Counted from the first letter of the stretch, positions 23,401 through 36,404 are shown. The stretch: DNA of 64,000 nt from Protea cynaroides (GCA_028583415.1 CM053272.1:45128699-45192698); one strand, 5' to 3'. A program made the numbers and translations. Notes: generated by a model from the letters alone, not told the origin.

Positions 23401-25637
23401 GCAGAATATCCACTCAACCGCAGGTTCCCTTTCACAGGCTCAACAGCTAAGGCTCTTCTGAACCAGTCAGCTGTCTGCCCCAGAGCCTGTGTAAAACTTC
23501 TAAGAATTAACATGTATTATACTAGTTGCAGAATCTAGCAAATAATGCCTGATATGATACATAGAGAAATATCACTTATAAAAAAAAATATATCTTTAGT
23601 CAGAAGGCAAAAACGATACTCGATAAAAATATTATAGAAATAAGGAGTTCAAATTTTGTAAATTAAAAAAAAAACAAAAAAAAAACAAAAAAACAAAAAA
23701 CAAAAAACAAAAAACACACACAAAGCATTACCTCTACCAAACATTTATACAGCTAAACATTGAGTATGAGGACATTTCATCTAAACATGAAATCTACCAT
23801 ATAAATAGACAAGTTTAAAACATGAATCATTCTTTAGATATCCGGATTTATTTTCTAAAACTACCGATCAAAGTTGAGATTAGGACACATTTCAAACAAA
23901 GTACGGGTAAATTTGAGGATAGTCTAAGATGAAGCTGGCTGAAATAATCTTCGAATGGATTAGACATAGTAAATTAAGAAAATGCATCAGAATAAGGAAC
24001 CATACCTTACGAAGACGATGCTTCTTGTCCTCACCAGATATATCTTCCAAGGTACAGTTATACCAACAGTCACCAAAAATCGGAGGATCTCCATGAGGAT
24101 TGCAAGCAGGAGTTCCAGAAACAGAAGTCAGAGGTGGCTCCCCAAGCTGAGAAGGAAGGCATAAAAAAAATCAACATAAGCAAATCCCTATAGCCATATA
24201 TCAGCAGCAGAGTTACAAATTGGAGGGTAAGTCACCAACCTTCACAATACCTCCAACACTTTGACAATCTCTATCAGGTGAGTGACCCACAGCGTCGTAG
24301 TTCAAATATATTCTTATTGGTTCCCTTGAATCCTTTTGCAACTCCAGTGGTTTTGATACTTCCAGCAATGTCCTTCCCTTACGATGAAGATGTCTTGAGT
24401 GACCAGGCAACTCATAGACTTGTGGAGTAACTGAATACTCCTTGCGACCGGGTTTCCTCCTCTGTTCAATTAGCTGATCATGAATGCATGAATGTGAGAT
24501 AAATTCCTTTTTATCCCTTTCAAGGCCTTGCGATTGCAGCTGGTTCCCTTTGGATTTGGCTTTGGCACCTTCAATACAAGCCAGGACCAGTACTATCTGA
24601 ATTGCAAGAGGACAAACACAAAAATTAAAACACTAAATTCAACATTTCCTCTTTTAGGGGGTTGGGGCTGCTCTGAATAAACCAACCCCTCACACGAACA
24701 GATAAAAAATAATAATAATAATAATAATAATAAAAAGTGCCAAGTGAAAGGATATTTTTCTCTTGACGATAAACTCAAAATAAACATTTGAGGTGATTAC
24801 AATTTCCTTTCTATGTGGTTGCTAGCTAGAAATCATAAAACATCCGTAAAATCAAGCAAATCAATAACCCTGCTGTATACACCAGCATAAATCGGTTGAA
24901 ATGCCAAAGTAAACACTAATTATTAAAACACTGCCCTTACTGCCTCATACCAATCCCACGATTCTACAGATATCCTCTTGGACCTTTCCCAGTGACTTAA
25001 TGTTTACTACAAGCAACCATTGAGATGCAAACAATAAAACCCAATCCACAAGAACAAAAACTTTGGTTTCATTTGTCAAACAATCAAATTGTTGTGCCCA
25101 GATACAAGTTACAACCACAGTTTTCAGAAGAGTGGTAAAACAAGTCGTAATTTTGAAAAGCTAAAATCACCGAAAATTTGCTCAGAAAAGCATTGAAGCC
25201 CCAACAAACCCATAAGCATTAGTGTAGGCAGCAAATATTCCAAATCCTCCAATAATTAAGAAACTCCCAAATAAATTTTCAAGTTTCCACAGTTTTACAA
25301 TCACAATCTGAAGACAGTCCCGGTACTTCATAAACTGGGGCACCAAAATCCACATATCCAAACGACATTGTCACACTGTACCCCTTTTCCAACACCCAAC
25401 TACAAACCAAAAAGGAAAACCCTTCAAATATTAAACCAGAAACTGCAAATCAGGAGTACTGTACAACCTCTACAGCTATTTTTTCTCCCACTGCAACGCC
25501 AAAATTCATGACAGTAGAAGGACGAAGAAAGCAGTAAAACAAAAACCTACCTCAAAAAGAAGCGCTGCAAACAGAGAAGAGGCCTGATATCTTGATTGCG
25601 ACGTAGCCGAACATCGCCTCAAGACCTTCACCTCCAT
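17490..25637 (-). CDS. Leishmanolysin-like (peptidase M8) zinc metalloprotease with EGF-like repeats; 17 exons
   Basis: Coding exons in transcript order: 25551-25637, 24240-24596, 24006-24146, 23354-23486, 23116-23229, 22956-23029, 22802-22876, 22108-22200, 21831-21891, 21091-21423, 20300-20426, 20127-20226, 19816-19885, 19554-19706, 19173-19268, 18099-18415, 17490-17702. All junctions are GT-AG and phases agree, giving 847 residues. That is close to the single-copy Arabidopsis family member as I recall it (about 840). A hydrophobic N-terminus (about residues 20-40) suggests secretion. The catalytic site is HEVMH at 301-305, split by the intron between exons 6 and 7, then LGFD. The probable third zinc ligand is H381 in SHWEKR, and NEIMTG (M392) fits the metzincin Met-turn. 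Three Cys-rich EGF-like modules follow at about 606-637, 641-669 and 674-705, then a Cys-rich tail with DKDGDNRLRVC and CSDQTLFSS. No C-terminal hydrophobic (GPI-type) segment is seen. M8 enzymes are metzincin endopeptidases; the plant substrate is not known to me. Exon 1 and the start are the least certain part. Confidence 0.95.
18453..18500 (+). repeat. 24-bp tandem duplication inside an M8 gene intron
   Basis: Two nearly identical units starting tcataggatgtacacagc, about 40 bases from the acceptor of exon 16 of the minus-strand gene. Confidence 0.85.
24709..24732 (+). repeat. (AAT)n microsatellite in intron 1 of the M8 gene
   Basis: About eight AAT units. Confidence 0.9.
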
Positions 25638-25960
25638 CAAATGATGTTTCAGTAAAAAAACCTCTGAATATCCCTTCCATTAAAACACTAGCAATTTCCC
25701 GATCGGCTCCCACACGCCATATAATCGTTGGTTTCTCAGCATTTCAACTTCCAACATAAACGAACCTCCCCAACTGTCTTCTCCTCCTTTTCTCTCTCCC
25801 TCTCCTCCTCGTCCCCTTTCTATTGCAAACCCGCGTCTTTCAGCAGCCAAAAAGAGAAAAAATGGCGCACACCGCTCTCGATTACTCAAAGGGATTCTGT
25901 GTAAACTGATTCAACTGTTTACCTCAGCGATTAGAAGAAATTCTGAGTCCTATGTCAGTG
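25638..25960 (-). promoter_or_regulatory. Probable 5' leader and promoter of the M8 protease gene
   Basis: On the gene's strand this stretch is strongly purine-rich around 25779-25815 (GAGAGAGAAAAGGAGGAG type). No convincing TATA box is seen close upstream. An open frame of about 69 codons lies here but begins at a non-ATG codon, so I do not call it an upstream ORF. Confidence 0.35.
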
Positions 25961-28813
25961 AAGATGTGAAGAAGAAAACAGCACAGAAAAGGAAAATATA
26001 CAACACTGCTGTGGGGCGATCAAACACCAAATAGTGGGTAAAGACAATAATGGCTTTCTATACTTCCATTACTTATAACATGAATTTTGTTTCACCAAAA
26101 AAAAAACATGAATTTTGTTTTTCATTTTTTATAATAATTATTCATTACCATATTGAAATTTTTATCAAAAAAAAAAAGATACAACTGTTTCTAAGAACCT
26201 TTTGTATTATTTTAATTACAAAAATGCCATGGCATCAACCATTTTTCTTGTGTATTTGAAATAGCCTTATTCATCATTTTCCATTAAAAGAAAAAACAAT
26301 CTATTTCTCACATTTCTATATAGATCTAAATCAATCTATTTTTCAACAGAAAATAAAAAAAAAAACAAAGTCCTCTATTTTAGTTATTTTTTATATCTAA
26401 ATGCATGTATGTTATTTCTATTCAGAATTAAGAGAATGCAAAATAATGGTTAGATTACTAGGACACATAGATTGATATATATAAATATATTATTTGATTG
26501 AATTAGTTTTGAAATTTGACAAAAGTCTAATATTGATAGACTATTTCCTCCCCCTCTATCAGTCAAAATGAATATATCATTAGTCTACATGTTAGAAAAA
26601 AGAAAACACTTTTTTGATAAATATTATTTCATCATAAAATAAATATATATAATAAAAAAAAATTCTTGATGTGTCTAAAATTGGTGGAAAAAAATTGTAA
26701 CTTTTTTTTTTTTTTTTAGTATAACATATTTATTCTTCTTTCGATAAAAATAAAATCATATCATTTCACACATGTATTCAAGAAAAACAAAACCTATACA
26801 ATGACAACTAAGTAAGGGGAAGTCATTTTTCAATTATTTTGGAAACCAGTTTTTTACCTTTGATCTAAAATAAATTTTAGAAATAAAGATCACGGGCAAT
26901 CAGTGTGTGTTATTGATTTAGAATACATTCGAATAATACATATCAAGCTCAACATATGAAAATCCTATAGAAAATTTGTAAGTAATGATAAAAACAATTT
27001 ATTATCACATAGTAAACTTCTTTTCTTTTTTTGTGAGGGGGCACTTTTGACTCTACTTAGAGATACAGGGAGAGAGAGGAGAGAAAATGCGTCTTAGAAC
27101 ACAATATGAAGATACGATAATTGAATTGACGTCATGGGTGCCTACGCTCAATTGACAGAACACTAATCAATCGGGCAAGAGAATTATTCATAGTCATTAC
27201 CTTTTTGAGAATGAAAGTAATTATGATCGATAAATAGTAATAAAGAAGATTTACTTAGGGGTAGGGTTTTATGAGCAATAGGGTTGTCTGCACACACCAA
27301 TAGGAATTATAGGGGCATTTGTCATGAGAGAAGAGAGAGAAAGATAAAAGAGTACTGGCATAACTCTCATTCTAACATTATCCCATTTATTTATTATTTC
27401 TTATGGAGAGGAGTTATATCTTATAATAAATTATGACACTACCTAACAAGGTTCAAAAGAACATGGCTGGGTTCTCAAGGAACAATAGGCCTCATTCTAA
27501 CTTGGGGTTGGATTCCATACTAAGGTGTCACTGCATAGAATGCCTGTGACTCTCATAATTGATGTGGTCTTCAAGCATTTTGGGGGGTTGAAGAGTTGCA
27601 ACAAATGTAAAGAAAGTAAAAAAGTAGTGATCTTCCATTTTAGAAATACATTTCCTAGTTTGTCTCTATGATCTTGAGCCATCCACCATCAAAAGCTCAA
27701 AAATCCCACCCACCTTGTATATAAAACTTTGTTCCTGCCCCTCTCCTATCTCTTCCCAACCTCCCCTTTATTTTAACTCCCAAAACAAAAAATAAAACAA
27801 AAACAATTGCATCCATGGCAAGTAACTCAGTCGATCATGTTAATGAATGAAGAGAAAAACTATTGCCGAAAATTCTTTTATGTCAATAAAGAATTTTTTC
27901 GTCCATGGTGATTTCACGAAGATCTGAAATACCTTTCTAGGTTCAATTCAAATTAAGGACCTCATGCTTGAAGAGATTCTTTTTCACCCCAAGTGAATAA
28001 AAACTTAGGTCCAAAAATATTTAATGGTATTTTTATAATAATATTTATTCACCCATCTATTGGAATAAATACCCCTATATACCCAAAATATATTTAAGGG
28101 TAGTTTTTGTAATAATGTCTAGTCATCTTGTTTGTTAGCATAAATATTAATAGATTTATATTTCCCCATTTGATAAATCTGGTGAACTAACACGGGTTGC
28201 CCCAATCACCATCCAAAGAAATTATAAATTACATCCAGAATTGGAAATTTCGTCAAGAACTCAATTTGAAAGCGAATGCATTCAGTTGCATTGGAATATA
28301 TTCATTGGATTGTAATGAATTGAACCATTTGTCTTATATATTTCCATCACCTAAAACAGTTCAGATGAACAGATACAACTACTTCAAAACATAAAATAAA
28401 GTAGTTATGATCTGTTCAAACAAGAAAGATGGTTTGACTCTTTCATTTAATTTGGATTAGAAAAAAAAAAATATTAAGGAAGACTGGTTGCACGGAGCCA
28501 ACACCCAAACGTTGACAGAGGAAAAGCAAAATGACCATTAATTAATCCACTCGATGCAGGGACCATGCAGCCTGATAACGGTCGTCCATCTCTCTCCTTT
28601 AGTTTAATAACAAAGAATGTTAATCACATATTCTTAATCATATCGCGTTTGAATGTTTAATAACAAAGAATGTTAATCACATATTCTTAATCATATTGCG
28701 TATGAAATCAATTCAAATTTGATTATATGATATAGTTAAGATGTGATTTCAGATAAGTTATGGTGATTGATATGTAATCAACAAACTTGTATATCATTAA
28801 AAAATTTGCATAA
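25961..28813. other. Intergenic, no complete gene
   Basis: AT-rich sequence. A promoter-like TATATAAAAC at about 27718-27727 is followed at 27815 by an ATG frame of only 11 codons. A 53-base tandem duplication lies near the end. Nothing else was recognised. Confidence 0.4.
28602..28707 (+). repeat. 53-bp tandem duplication
   Basis: Units start gtttaataacaaagaatg at 28602 and 28655, with very few differences. Confidence 0.88.
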
Positions 28814-28823
28814 AATAATCTAA

Positions 28824-29311
28824 GGATAATTACTCGGATCTTTCCTTGACATTTCGTTTACTATACGGACCTCCCCTAATACTTGTTGACTTACATGGAC
28901 TTCTCTCATAAAGTGAAACTTATAACACTTTAATCCACTCCGTTAGGAAATAGACGGTAATTGCTGATGTAAGCATACTTTAAAAAAAAAAAAACCAAAA
29001 TACCTTTATCCTATTGAATTACTCTTTTTTTTTTTACCCCTAGTAGTGTTTAAGACAACTCATGTTGATTTTTTCGAAAGACGCCCTTTCCTACATCAAC
29101 ATCATCTTTTTCTTAGTGAGTTACTTAGACTTTAGGAGTTAACTTTGATTAAATAAGATGTGAATTCACTTCGCTAAATAGAGGGTATTTTGGTCAGTAA
29201 AAAGTTTAAGTTTACACTGTTAAATTTAAGGAGGTACATGTAAGTCAATAAATGTCAGGGAAGATTCGTATAATAAACAAAATGTCAAGAAAAGGTTTAA
29301 ATAATTTTTCC
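28824..29311. mobile_element. Non-autonomous Mutator-like element, ~85-bp inverted repeats
   Basis: The left end GGATAATTACTCGG and the complement of the right end GGAAAAATTATTT begin inverted repeats that share ttgacattt, gtttactatacg/gtttattatacg and ttgacttacatg. The flanks are aataatctaa at 28814-28823 and again at 29312-29321, a perfect 10-bp duplication. The 488-base element has no coding content. Superfamily inferred from the duplication length and long inverted repeats. Confidence 0.82.
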
Positions 29312-29923
29312 AATAATCTAAGAAGAACTTAAATCATTAGAACAAATAAACTAGGGAATTTCATAGATAGAAAGCTTTTTTTATTTTTTATTTTTATTTT
29401 ATTTTATTGATTTGGAAGTTTGAGAAAAAGACTTTAAGATTCCTTGGAGATTGTAGAGTTGGGTTTACGTGAATTAGATTGTTTGGTTTGGCACAATTCT
29501 TATTTGAAGGGAAGAAGGCAAATTAACATGCATGGATTGTACCCAATTAGCCAACCACCAAAGGTATCACCACTGTCTTAATCGCTAGTTCTATTTGGAT
29601 ATAAACTGGTATGACTTAAGAGAAGAGGTTAGGAAGACTTGCCATGGCTTCTTTACAACTTCTTATCTTTCGGAGAAAGCTTCAACAATTGTGATCTGGT
29701 TGTTTGACCTTCTTTTCCAGTTGTTTACTCGACAATGAGAATATAGAGAATGTCTTATGTTTTCTAATTTTGTAAGGATGTATGGAGCTTTCTTGCTTCA
29801 ATTTTTTTTTTTTTTAAATATTTTGACATGTGTTCCTATTCCGGCCAAAACCTTAATAATGGGGATCCAAATCGTTTCTTGTCGTTGGAAGTCGCTGTTG
29901 TCGCTGGAATCTGGAATGGAATC

Positions 29924-30228
29924 ACCCGGACAGACAATATTGAACTCTCAATGAAACAATGGAGCTCCTTCTCAAAACAATGATTCCATGAGACACTGTC
30001 TTATAATATTATCTCCTTTCCTACCAAACTTAGACATTTATAAACACAACTGAAAGCAATGACAATCAGAAAATTACCCGGACAGACAATATTGAACTCT
30101 CAATGAAACAATGGAGCTTCATTCTCAAAACAATGATTCCATGAGACACTGTCTTATAATATTATCTCCTTTCCTACCAAACTTAGACATTTATAAACAC
30201 AACTGAAAGCAATGACAATCAGAAAATT
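29924..30228 (+). repeat. 152-bp tandem duplication
   Basis: Unit 29924-30075 is repeated at 30076-30228. I see only one substitution and one inserted base (gagctccttctc against gagcttcattctc), so the duplication is recent. Confidence 0.93.
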
Positions 30229-32610
30229 AGAGATGTTTTCTCCAGAGTTCAATCTCCCTCCTTTCATATTCTCTTGTTACATATATAGATTCAGTTGGGA
30301 ACCTTTTTGGGCAAGTTTTCCCATGCCTGTTACTACTTTGATCATTATCTACCTAGGGTACAATAGGTCCGCATGCCTACGACCCCCTAGACCGTGTCAT
30401 ATTGTCTTGTCAATCAGTTTTCAACCCCTATCGACCTTCTTCGACCCCCCCCCTCTGGGCTATGTTCCTTATACACCCTGATGTCCGCTTCTGTCCATAC
30501 ACTTTTACCAAGTAAAGTTCTGACTATCCGTCGATTTGGACCAAGATATAGTGACTTGCGGATCAAATCAACATGTCTTGCATTTATGGTTGTTGTCAGC
30601 ATTTATGAGCATTAATATAATTCATTAATGGCGCAATAACCCACATCAATCTGTCACATCTTATCATAGTCAGCATAAGGGGTCGAACACTGATTCCTTA
30701 TAGTATCCTCCACAACACCTTCATTCTCACACCACGCATCTTGGATGAGCGCCACGTGTTCATCGCTAAAAGATCATCATAAATTCTCTTTCTATGGTTA
30801 GATTTAGTCATTCATCATTATTTTCCCTAACAGGCGCTAGTTGTGATCGCACAACTAGCACGACTGGTGGACAAGAAGAGATGGTATTTTTCCTAACAAT
30901 GGGGACAAATATGAATTGGAATTGGGTCCATCTCACTCCAATGTAAATGGGTTGCCGATTAGATTCGGGCATGATAATCTAATGGGCCAGGGTTCTCTGT
31001 CTAGTTGTGTGCCCTTTACGCCCTCTCACATGATTGGGTGAAATGACCATGGGTTGATTGGTCTTTTCATCCTCCCATGTGTGAGGGCACAGAGGGACCG
31101 CAACCAGACAAAGAACTTTCTCCCTATTCTAATATATGAATTCCGGATATCGCTTGGTCCAATGGTTGGCCCTTTATTTGTTGAAGCATGGGTTGGGAGG
31201 AAATCTCGAATTTGAGTCTGCTTTCTTGCATCTGTTCCCTTCCTCACCCATTAATGTAACTTAGAATAAGACCCATCAATATATATTGCAATAATAACTA
31301 GGGTTGCGTTGGTATGCATTCTATAGATCAAGAACACATTCTGAGATAACAAATGTTCTTGGGTCATGGAATTGATGGAATGTGTTAAAAGAATGCAGCC
31401 CATTATGAAACATGTGTTTTTGCCTATTCTGCATTTTGAGTCCAAAACGAAAAAATACCTCGCTCGAACCTTCTCATTATATTTTATATTATTAGATTGC
31501 ATTCTCCCTCCTTGGTTATTTATTCCCCTTTGCATTATTGACCATCAGTAGTTAATTTAATCTTTCATTTCTAAAAAAAAAAAATGTTGAAAAGATGGGG
31601 GTTTTTATCATGTAGTTTAAGATGAGGGCTTTTTATTATGTAGTTTAATATATTTATTTGAGCTGCAATTATCTCATGTGGCATGCATATAAAACCGTTT
31701 GTGTAGTCAATTTAGCTAGGTAAACAATCCTAACACACAATTATAAAAAATATCCATTAGATATCCAATTATGATTTAAAAAAGAACCACATCAAACCAG
31801 ATGAAAACAAATGGAGTAATGGAGATTAATCTACATTGATGAAGAAATGGTGATAAGGAGTTCAAATCTATGTTTAGGTGAGAGGGAGAAAGAAAAAATC
31901 AGGGTGGGTACTGTCTCAGTAGATTCAAGGGCCTTGGCTGCTTTTCTATCTTATCAACATAACATACACACGCAAAAATGAGTCTTGCCGTGTGCATTCC
32001 TTCGGAGATCCAGAAAGCGCAAGACCTGTTTGATAAAATGTCAAGCTAGACATCTTATGATGTAGACAGAAGGACGAAGATAAGCTGATGGGACCGTTGT
32101 CCATGAAAGAGCTAGCTAGCTAGCTCGTGGCCTTTCTCCATTATTAGTTAGCTCAACAAAAAATTCCATGGAAATGGTGTCACTGTCACCATCTCCAAAA
32201 CTGCTTGTTAGGTAGAGTGAAATCTCAATTTTTTCTCAACTAAGATTTTTCTGCAGGGCCCTCCCTCTTCAGTTGCTTTTAAAAAAATAAGAATTTGGAA
32301 GACAAGCAGGTGTGGGTATTACCCAATCCCTGCATATATTTTCAAATTCTTCTTCAATCTCTGCTTGGACTTTTGAGTGATAATGACGTTAGCCTTTTTA
32401 TCTTTTTGGTTCTTCCTTTTCCCTTTCTTTTCTTTTCCTTTCTTTCATGGTGATGAATTGATTCTATTATTGAAATGGATTTTTTTTTTTTTTTTTTTTA
32501 AAGTGCAGTTTGGTGTGAATTTCAGTGGTGGCACTTCAGCTTTAGGTTGTCTACAACTCCACCAGGCAAAAGATACTTAACTGGTTCATGATCACTACCC
32601 ATTAGAAAAA

Positions 32611-32659
<49 letters not shown>

Positions 32660-33284
32660 GTCATGCAGTAATTAATCACTCTCTTTAGTATCTTAATTTG
32701 GGGGGAGCAGATTAACTAATCCTTTTGAATTCATACAAGGACAAAATCTAATATCTTGTATAATTGAGTGGCAGGTGGGTTGTGATGAGTCCAGTGTCCA
32801 CAAACCCAAAGAGGAATCCAATTCAGATTCAGCCTTGCTCTGGCGGTTTGGCATTGTTTGTTTCAGGTTTCAGAGTGTGTCCGAGACTTGGTTACTGGAT
32901 CAAATCCTCAAAAAAAAAAAAAAAAAAAAATCGGGAATGAGACCAGCCTCCACCAATTCTGATTTCAATCTAGTAAGAATCGGCCAGAATCAACCCGAAC
33001 CAGGTGGGTTTTCATTCAGTTAATCTCCTAGTTAACTTGAAACCACTTGTTATAGATGATGTAAGGTGTGGTCCATGTTTGGCTGGCTGGCCCACAATCA
33101 CATTCAGGGAATAGGAGGCCATGGCAGGCGTGGCCCAGCACAGACTATTGATATTATTACGGATTGGTTGGTATCGGTCCAACCTGGTCGGTTGATTAAT
33201 CCATTTTTTAGTATCAATTTTTCATTCAATTAAAAATTTTAGATGGTTGATATGTAAACATAAAATATTAATATGAAAACTATT
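30229..33284. other. Intergenic, no gene recognised
   Basis: Holds a stretch at 31140-31260 with weak SINE-like boxes, a region at 31290-31560 with tatgcattc words like the MITEs at 13.5 and 56.9 kb, an AT microsatellite and A runs. No coding frame of a known family. Confidence 0.4.
32613..32657 (+). repeat. (AT)n microsatellite
   Basis: About 22 AT units. Confidence 0.93.
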
Positions 33285-33520
33285 AAATCGCATCGTCTCC
33301 TCCCAGTGGTTCTAGGAGGACATAGCAATTTATTTTGGATGGTCGCCACGTGACTTTCGGGTGAATTCGAGACCCACGTCTGAGCCGACACCCCTTGTCG
33401 GCTTTGCTTGTCGGTTGGGTGTCGATTCAGACGTAGGTTTCGGATTTATCGAAAATCACGTGACGACCATCTAGGGCAGGTTGCCACTGTCCTCCCAAAA
33501 CCATTGGGAGGAAAGGCTGT
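33285..33520. mobile_element. Hairpin MITE, subfamily A, worn copy
   Basis: Inner arms are intact (gcatcgtctcctcccagtgg at the left, ccattgggaggaaaggctg at the right, ccgacacccc and gtgtcgattcag near the centre). Terminal bases have decayed and no 9-bp duplication is visible. CACGTG in both arms (33347 and 33457). Confidence 0.75.
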
Positions 33521-33555
33521 AGATCCCTGATACCCTGGACAATACTAAGAATAAG

Positions 33556-33798
33556 GGATGCACATCGTCTCCTCCCAGTGATTTTGGGAGGACGTGGTAA
33601 CCCATCTCGGATGGCTGCCACGTGGTTCTCGGTTGAATCTGAGACTCACGTCTGAGCCGACTACTCCTGTCGGCTCCGCTTGTCGGCTGGGTGTCGACTT
33701 AGACGTGGGTCTCGAATTTACTGAGAACCACGTGGCGATCATCCAGGACAGATTGCCACTGTCCTCCCGGAACCACTGGAAGGACAGGATGCGGATCC
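33556..33798. mobile_element. Hairpin MITE, subfamily A, with perfect 9-bp duplication
   Basis: Starts GGATGCACATCGTC, ends GGATGCGGATCC. aagaataag stands exactly at 33547-33555 and 33799-33807. Arms complementary over about 110 bases. CACGTG at 33619 and 33729. Confidence 0.92.
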
Positions 33799-34151
33799 AA
33801 GAATAAGGGGGAAATTGGCATCAGTCATGACTCATGGCCAATTCTGATATGAATTAGCGGATCTGACTGATACAAGATAGATTTAACCATGGTGGGCCTT
33901 CTGATTGACTCAATCAGAGGAAGTCCGGGACTGTGGCCTGTGGGGGTGTCGGTCTTTAGTGGGTTTGTACCCCTCGCAATTGACACCCACTTTACTACCT
34001 AACTGTATTAATTACGGTGGGGTCTTTGATAACACCAAACAAATCCTATTGATTTCCATTTCTTTCATTATGTGCTTTTATTTCATGGTTCACTGATGGG
34101 GCCGTTGGAAGATTTGTGGGCCCAAACCAGTGAGTCCTCATTGCAGATCCT

Positions 34152-34389
34152 CACCCGCATCCTCTCCTCCCAGTGGTGGAGGACAGCGATAGTTTTACTT
34201 TGATGGTTGACACGTGACTCTCAGTGAATCAGAGACGTATGTCCTAGCCGACACCCAGTTGTCAAGTCGAGTAGACAGGGGGTGTCGGCTGGGATGTGCT
34301 TTTCGGATTCATCCGAGAGCCACGTATCGGTCATCCGGATAAAGTTGCCGCGTCCTCCCAGAACCACTGGGAGGATACGATGTGAATCC
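34152..34389. mobile_element. Hairpin MITE, subfamily A
   Basis: Starts cacccgcatcctctcctccc, ends acgatgtgaatcc. The flanks gcagatcct and atagatcct match at 7 of 9 positions. Central part carries ccgacacccagttg and gtgtcggctggg. CACGTG at 34211. Confidence 0.82.
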
Positions 34390-34411
34390 ATAGATCCTAG
34401 TCCAAAATTGG

Positions 34412-34653
34412 GGATTTACATCGTCTCCTCCCAGTGGTTCTGGGAGGACAGTGGCAATCTATCTCGGATGGTTGCTACATGGCTTTCGGTGAATCCGAGA
34501 CCCACGTTCGAACCGACACCCTCTGTCAGCTTGGCTTGTCGGCTGGGTGTCGGCTCAGATGTAGGTCTCGGATTCATCGAGAGTCACGTGGCAACCATCC
34601 GGGATAGGTTGCCACTGTCCTCCCAAACCATTGGGAGAAGACGATGCGGATCC
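34412..34653. mobile_element. Hairpin MITE, subfamily A
   Basis: Starts GGATTTACATCGTC, ends GATGCGGATCC. The flanks caaaattgg and caaaaattgg differ by one inserted A. Lies only 22 bases after the previous element. CACGTG at 34585. Confidence 0.88.
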
Positions 34654-35533
34654 CAAAAATTGGTAAGGTAAAAGTGTTTTTTTTTTTTTTCGTGAGTATT
34701 TTTAATAGAGCAGGTTTAGTAGAAACAATTTTTTCTTCATCTACAACATTTTTTTTTGGCCAGGTTACCAAATATCAATTTATTCCTTTGTTATTACTCT
34801 ATGTAAGTAGAATCAAGAAAAAATATTTTTTGAGAGCAGAAATGTTACCACCTTAGGTATTGAATTTCTCTCCACTCATATCTTCACAAGTGGATTTTGA
34901 TGATTGAATAAGATTTCTGGAACAACGGGAAGAATAGTTCGGACATTCGTATAATAGGAGGAGGGTGAACATTCACGGTTGGTGGAGAAAAACTTCTCCA
35001 ATTTTATAATGGTAATAAAAAATACAATAAATATTACTGTAAAAAATAAGAGTCGTTTGTTTTTGCGTGGTTCTAACATACTTAGAACACCTAAACTTCT
35101 AAGGGTATAAAATAAAAAGATATTTGATTCTTTCATAAATAAATAAATAAAGCATGACATGAGCCATGGGGAACTATTTATTTCTTTCCTTTTCTTTTAA
35201 TTTCCATTAAGCTTTCGTTGTTTCGAAATAATATTCGAAAAGTAAAATAAAATTAAGATATCGTTCACAGAGAGCATTTTAGTACTTGAGATGGGTTATT
35301 TTATATCGATCATTCACCGTGCAGGGTAGATGAATCCTTTCAAATAGTAATTTAATACGGATTCTGCATTTTTTTGTAGTTGCCTTTGCATTATAGTCTT
35401 GAAATACCTAAGATTAGTTTTGGCCTCGGATCTTATGTTTGCTTTGTCAAATCTACCCTTGAGCTTCGATTAAAGTTAAATCTATCCTTCGAGATCGACT
35501 AGTGTACAGACTTCCACTTATAGTCTTTTTAGT
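34654..35533. other. Intergenic, no gene recognised
   Basis: AT-rich, a T run at 34677-34690, no coding frame of a known family. Confidence 0.4.
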
Positions 35534-35707
35534 GGATTCACATCCTCTCCCGCCCTGAGATTTGGTAGGAGAGATGGCGGCCAGATGGATGGCCGACACC
35601 TGACTCTCAGGTGAATTCGAGCCCTCCATCCATGCCGACACCTGAGCCGACAAGTTGAGTCGACAGGGGTGTCGGTTTGGCTGGAGGACTCGGATTCACC
35701 CGAGAGC
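35534..35707. mobile_element. Hairpin MITE, subfamily B, right arm truncated
   Basis: The left arm begins GGATTCACATCCTCTCCC with gagatttgg, gatggatggccgacacctg and ccctccatcc. The centre carries gagccgacaagttgag. The right arm stops after cggattcacccgagagc, where unrelated sequence begins. Confidence 0.82.
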
Positions 35708-36404
35708 CTCCACAACCAAAAGAAGGGCATGCAAAAGTATCTAAGAGAAAGAGTAGGGGATCATTTTACAGGCCGAGTGAGAGGGCGCGAGGGGACACAA
35801 CCAGAAGTAAAACTTTTCCCATTTTATATTTTATTGCATTGACAATCTTATCTTGAAACATATGAAATCTTGGGCAAAAAACGTAGTGAAGGCCAACAGG
35901 ACTCCTTATAAGGCAAAATATAGAAGGCCTATAGGGCTATTTCTAGATAGAGAGGGCAGTTCAACAGATATACTAGTTGGCCAAGTCTCTAGGACCCATC
36001 ATGATTATTTGTGTTGTATTTAGAATAATTTCTTCTTTGTCTTAAGGTTCTTTTGGTATAGTTTATATTTATGTTTATCAGTTATTTATAACAAATCATT
36101 TATGAGAATAAGTTATGAATCATAGATAATAACCATTTGATATATACCACTAGACATAAAGAAATAATAATAGATTATCACAATAAAGATAAACACCTTC
36201 TAATATATATTAATTTATTTTAAATATAAATAAGTACAATTTTTTTACCAAACATCTACATATGTTGACGTCATAATGTATTATATTATTAATTCTATAA
36301 TACATACCAATGAAAGCCCTAGTAGTACTACAATATCTTTTGACCCAATTTGGGTTTATGGCATGTTGCCATTGGTTCTTGTCCGGAGCTTCTGGCGACG
36401 ACAC

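Noticed and set aside
25680..25889. Possible upstream frame in the M8 gene leader
   Set aside because: Begins at a non-ATG codon and owes its openness to GA-rich sequence.
31140..31260. SINE-like A and B boxes
   Set aside because: cttggtccaatggttggc is plausible as an A box, but the B box does not fit the consensus and there is no tail or flank duplication.
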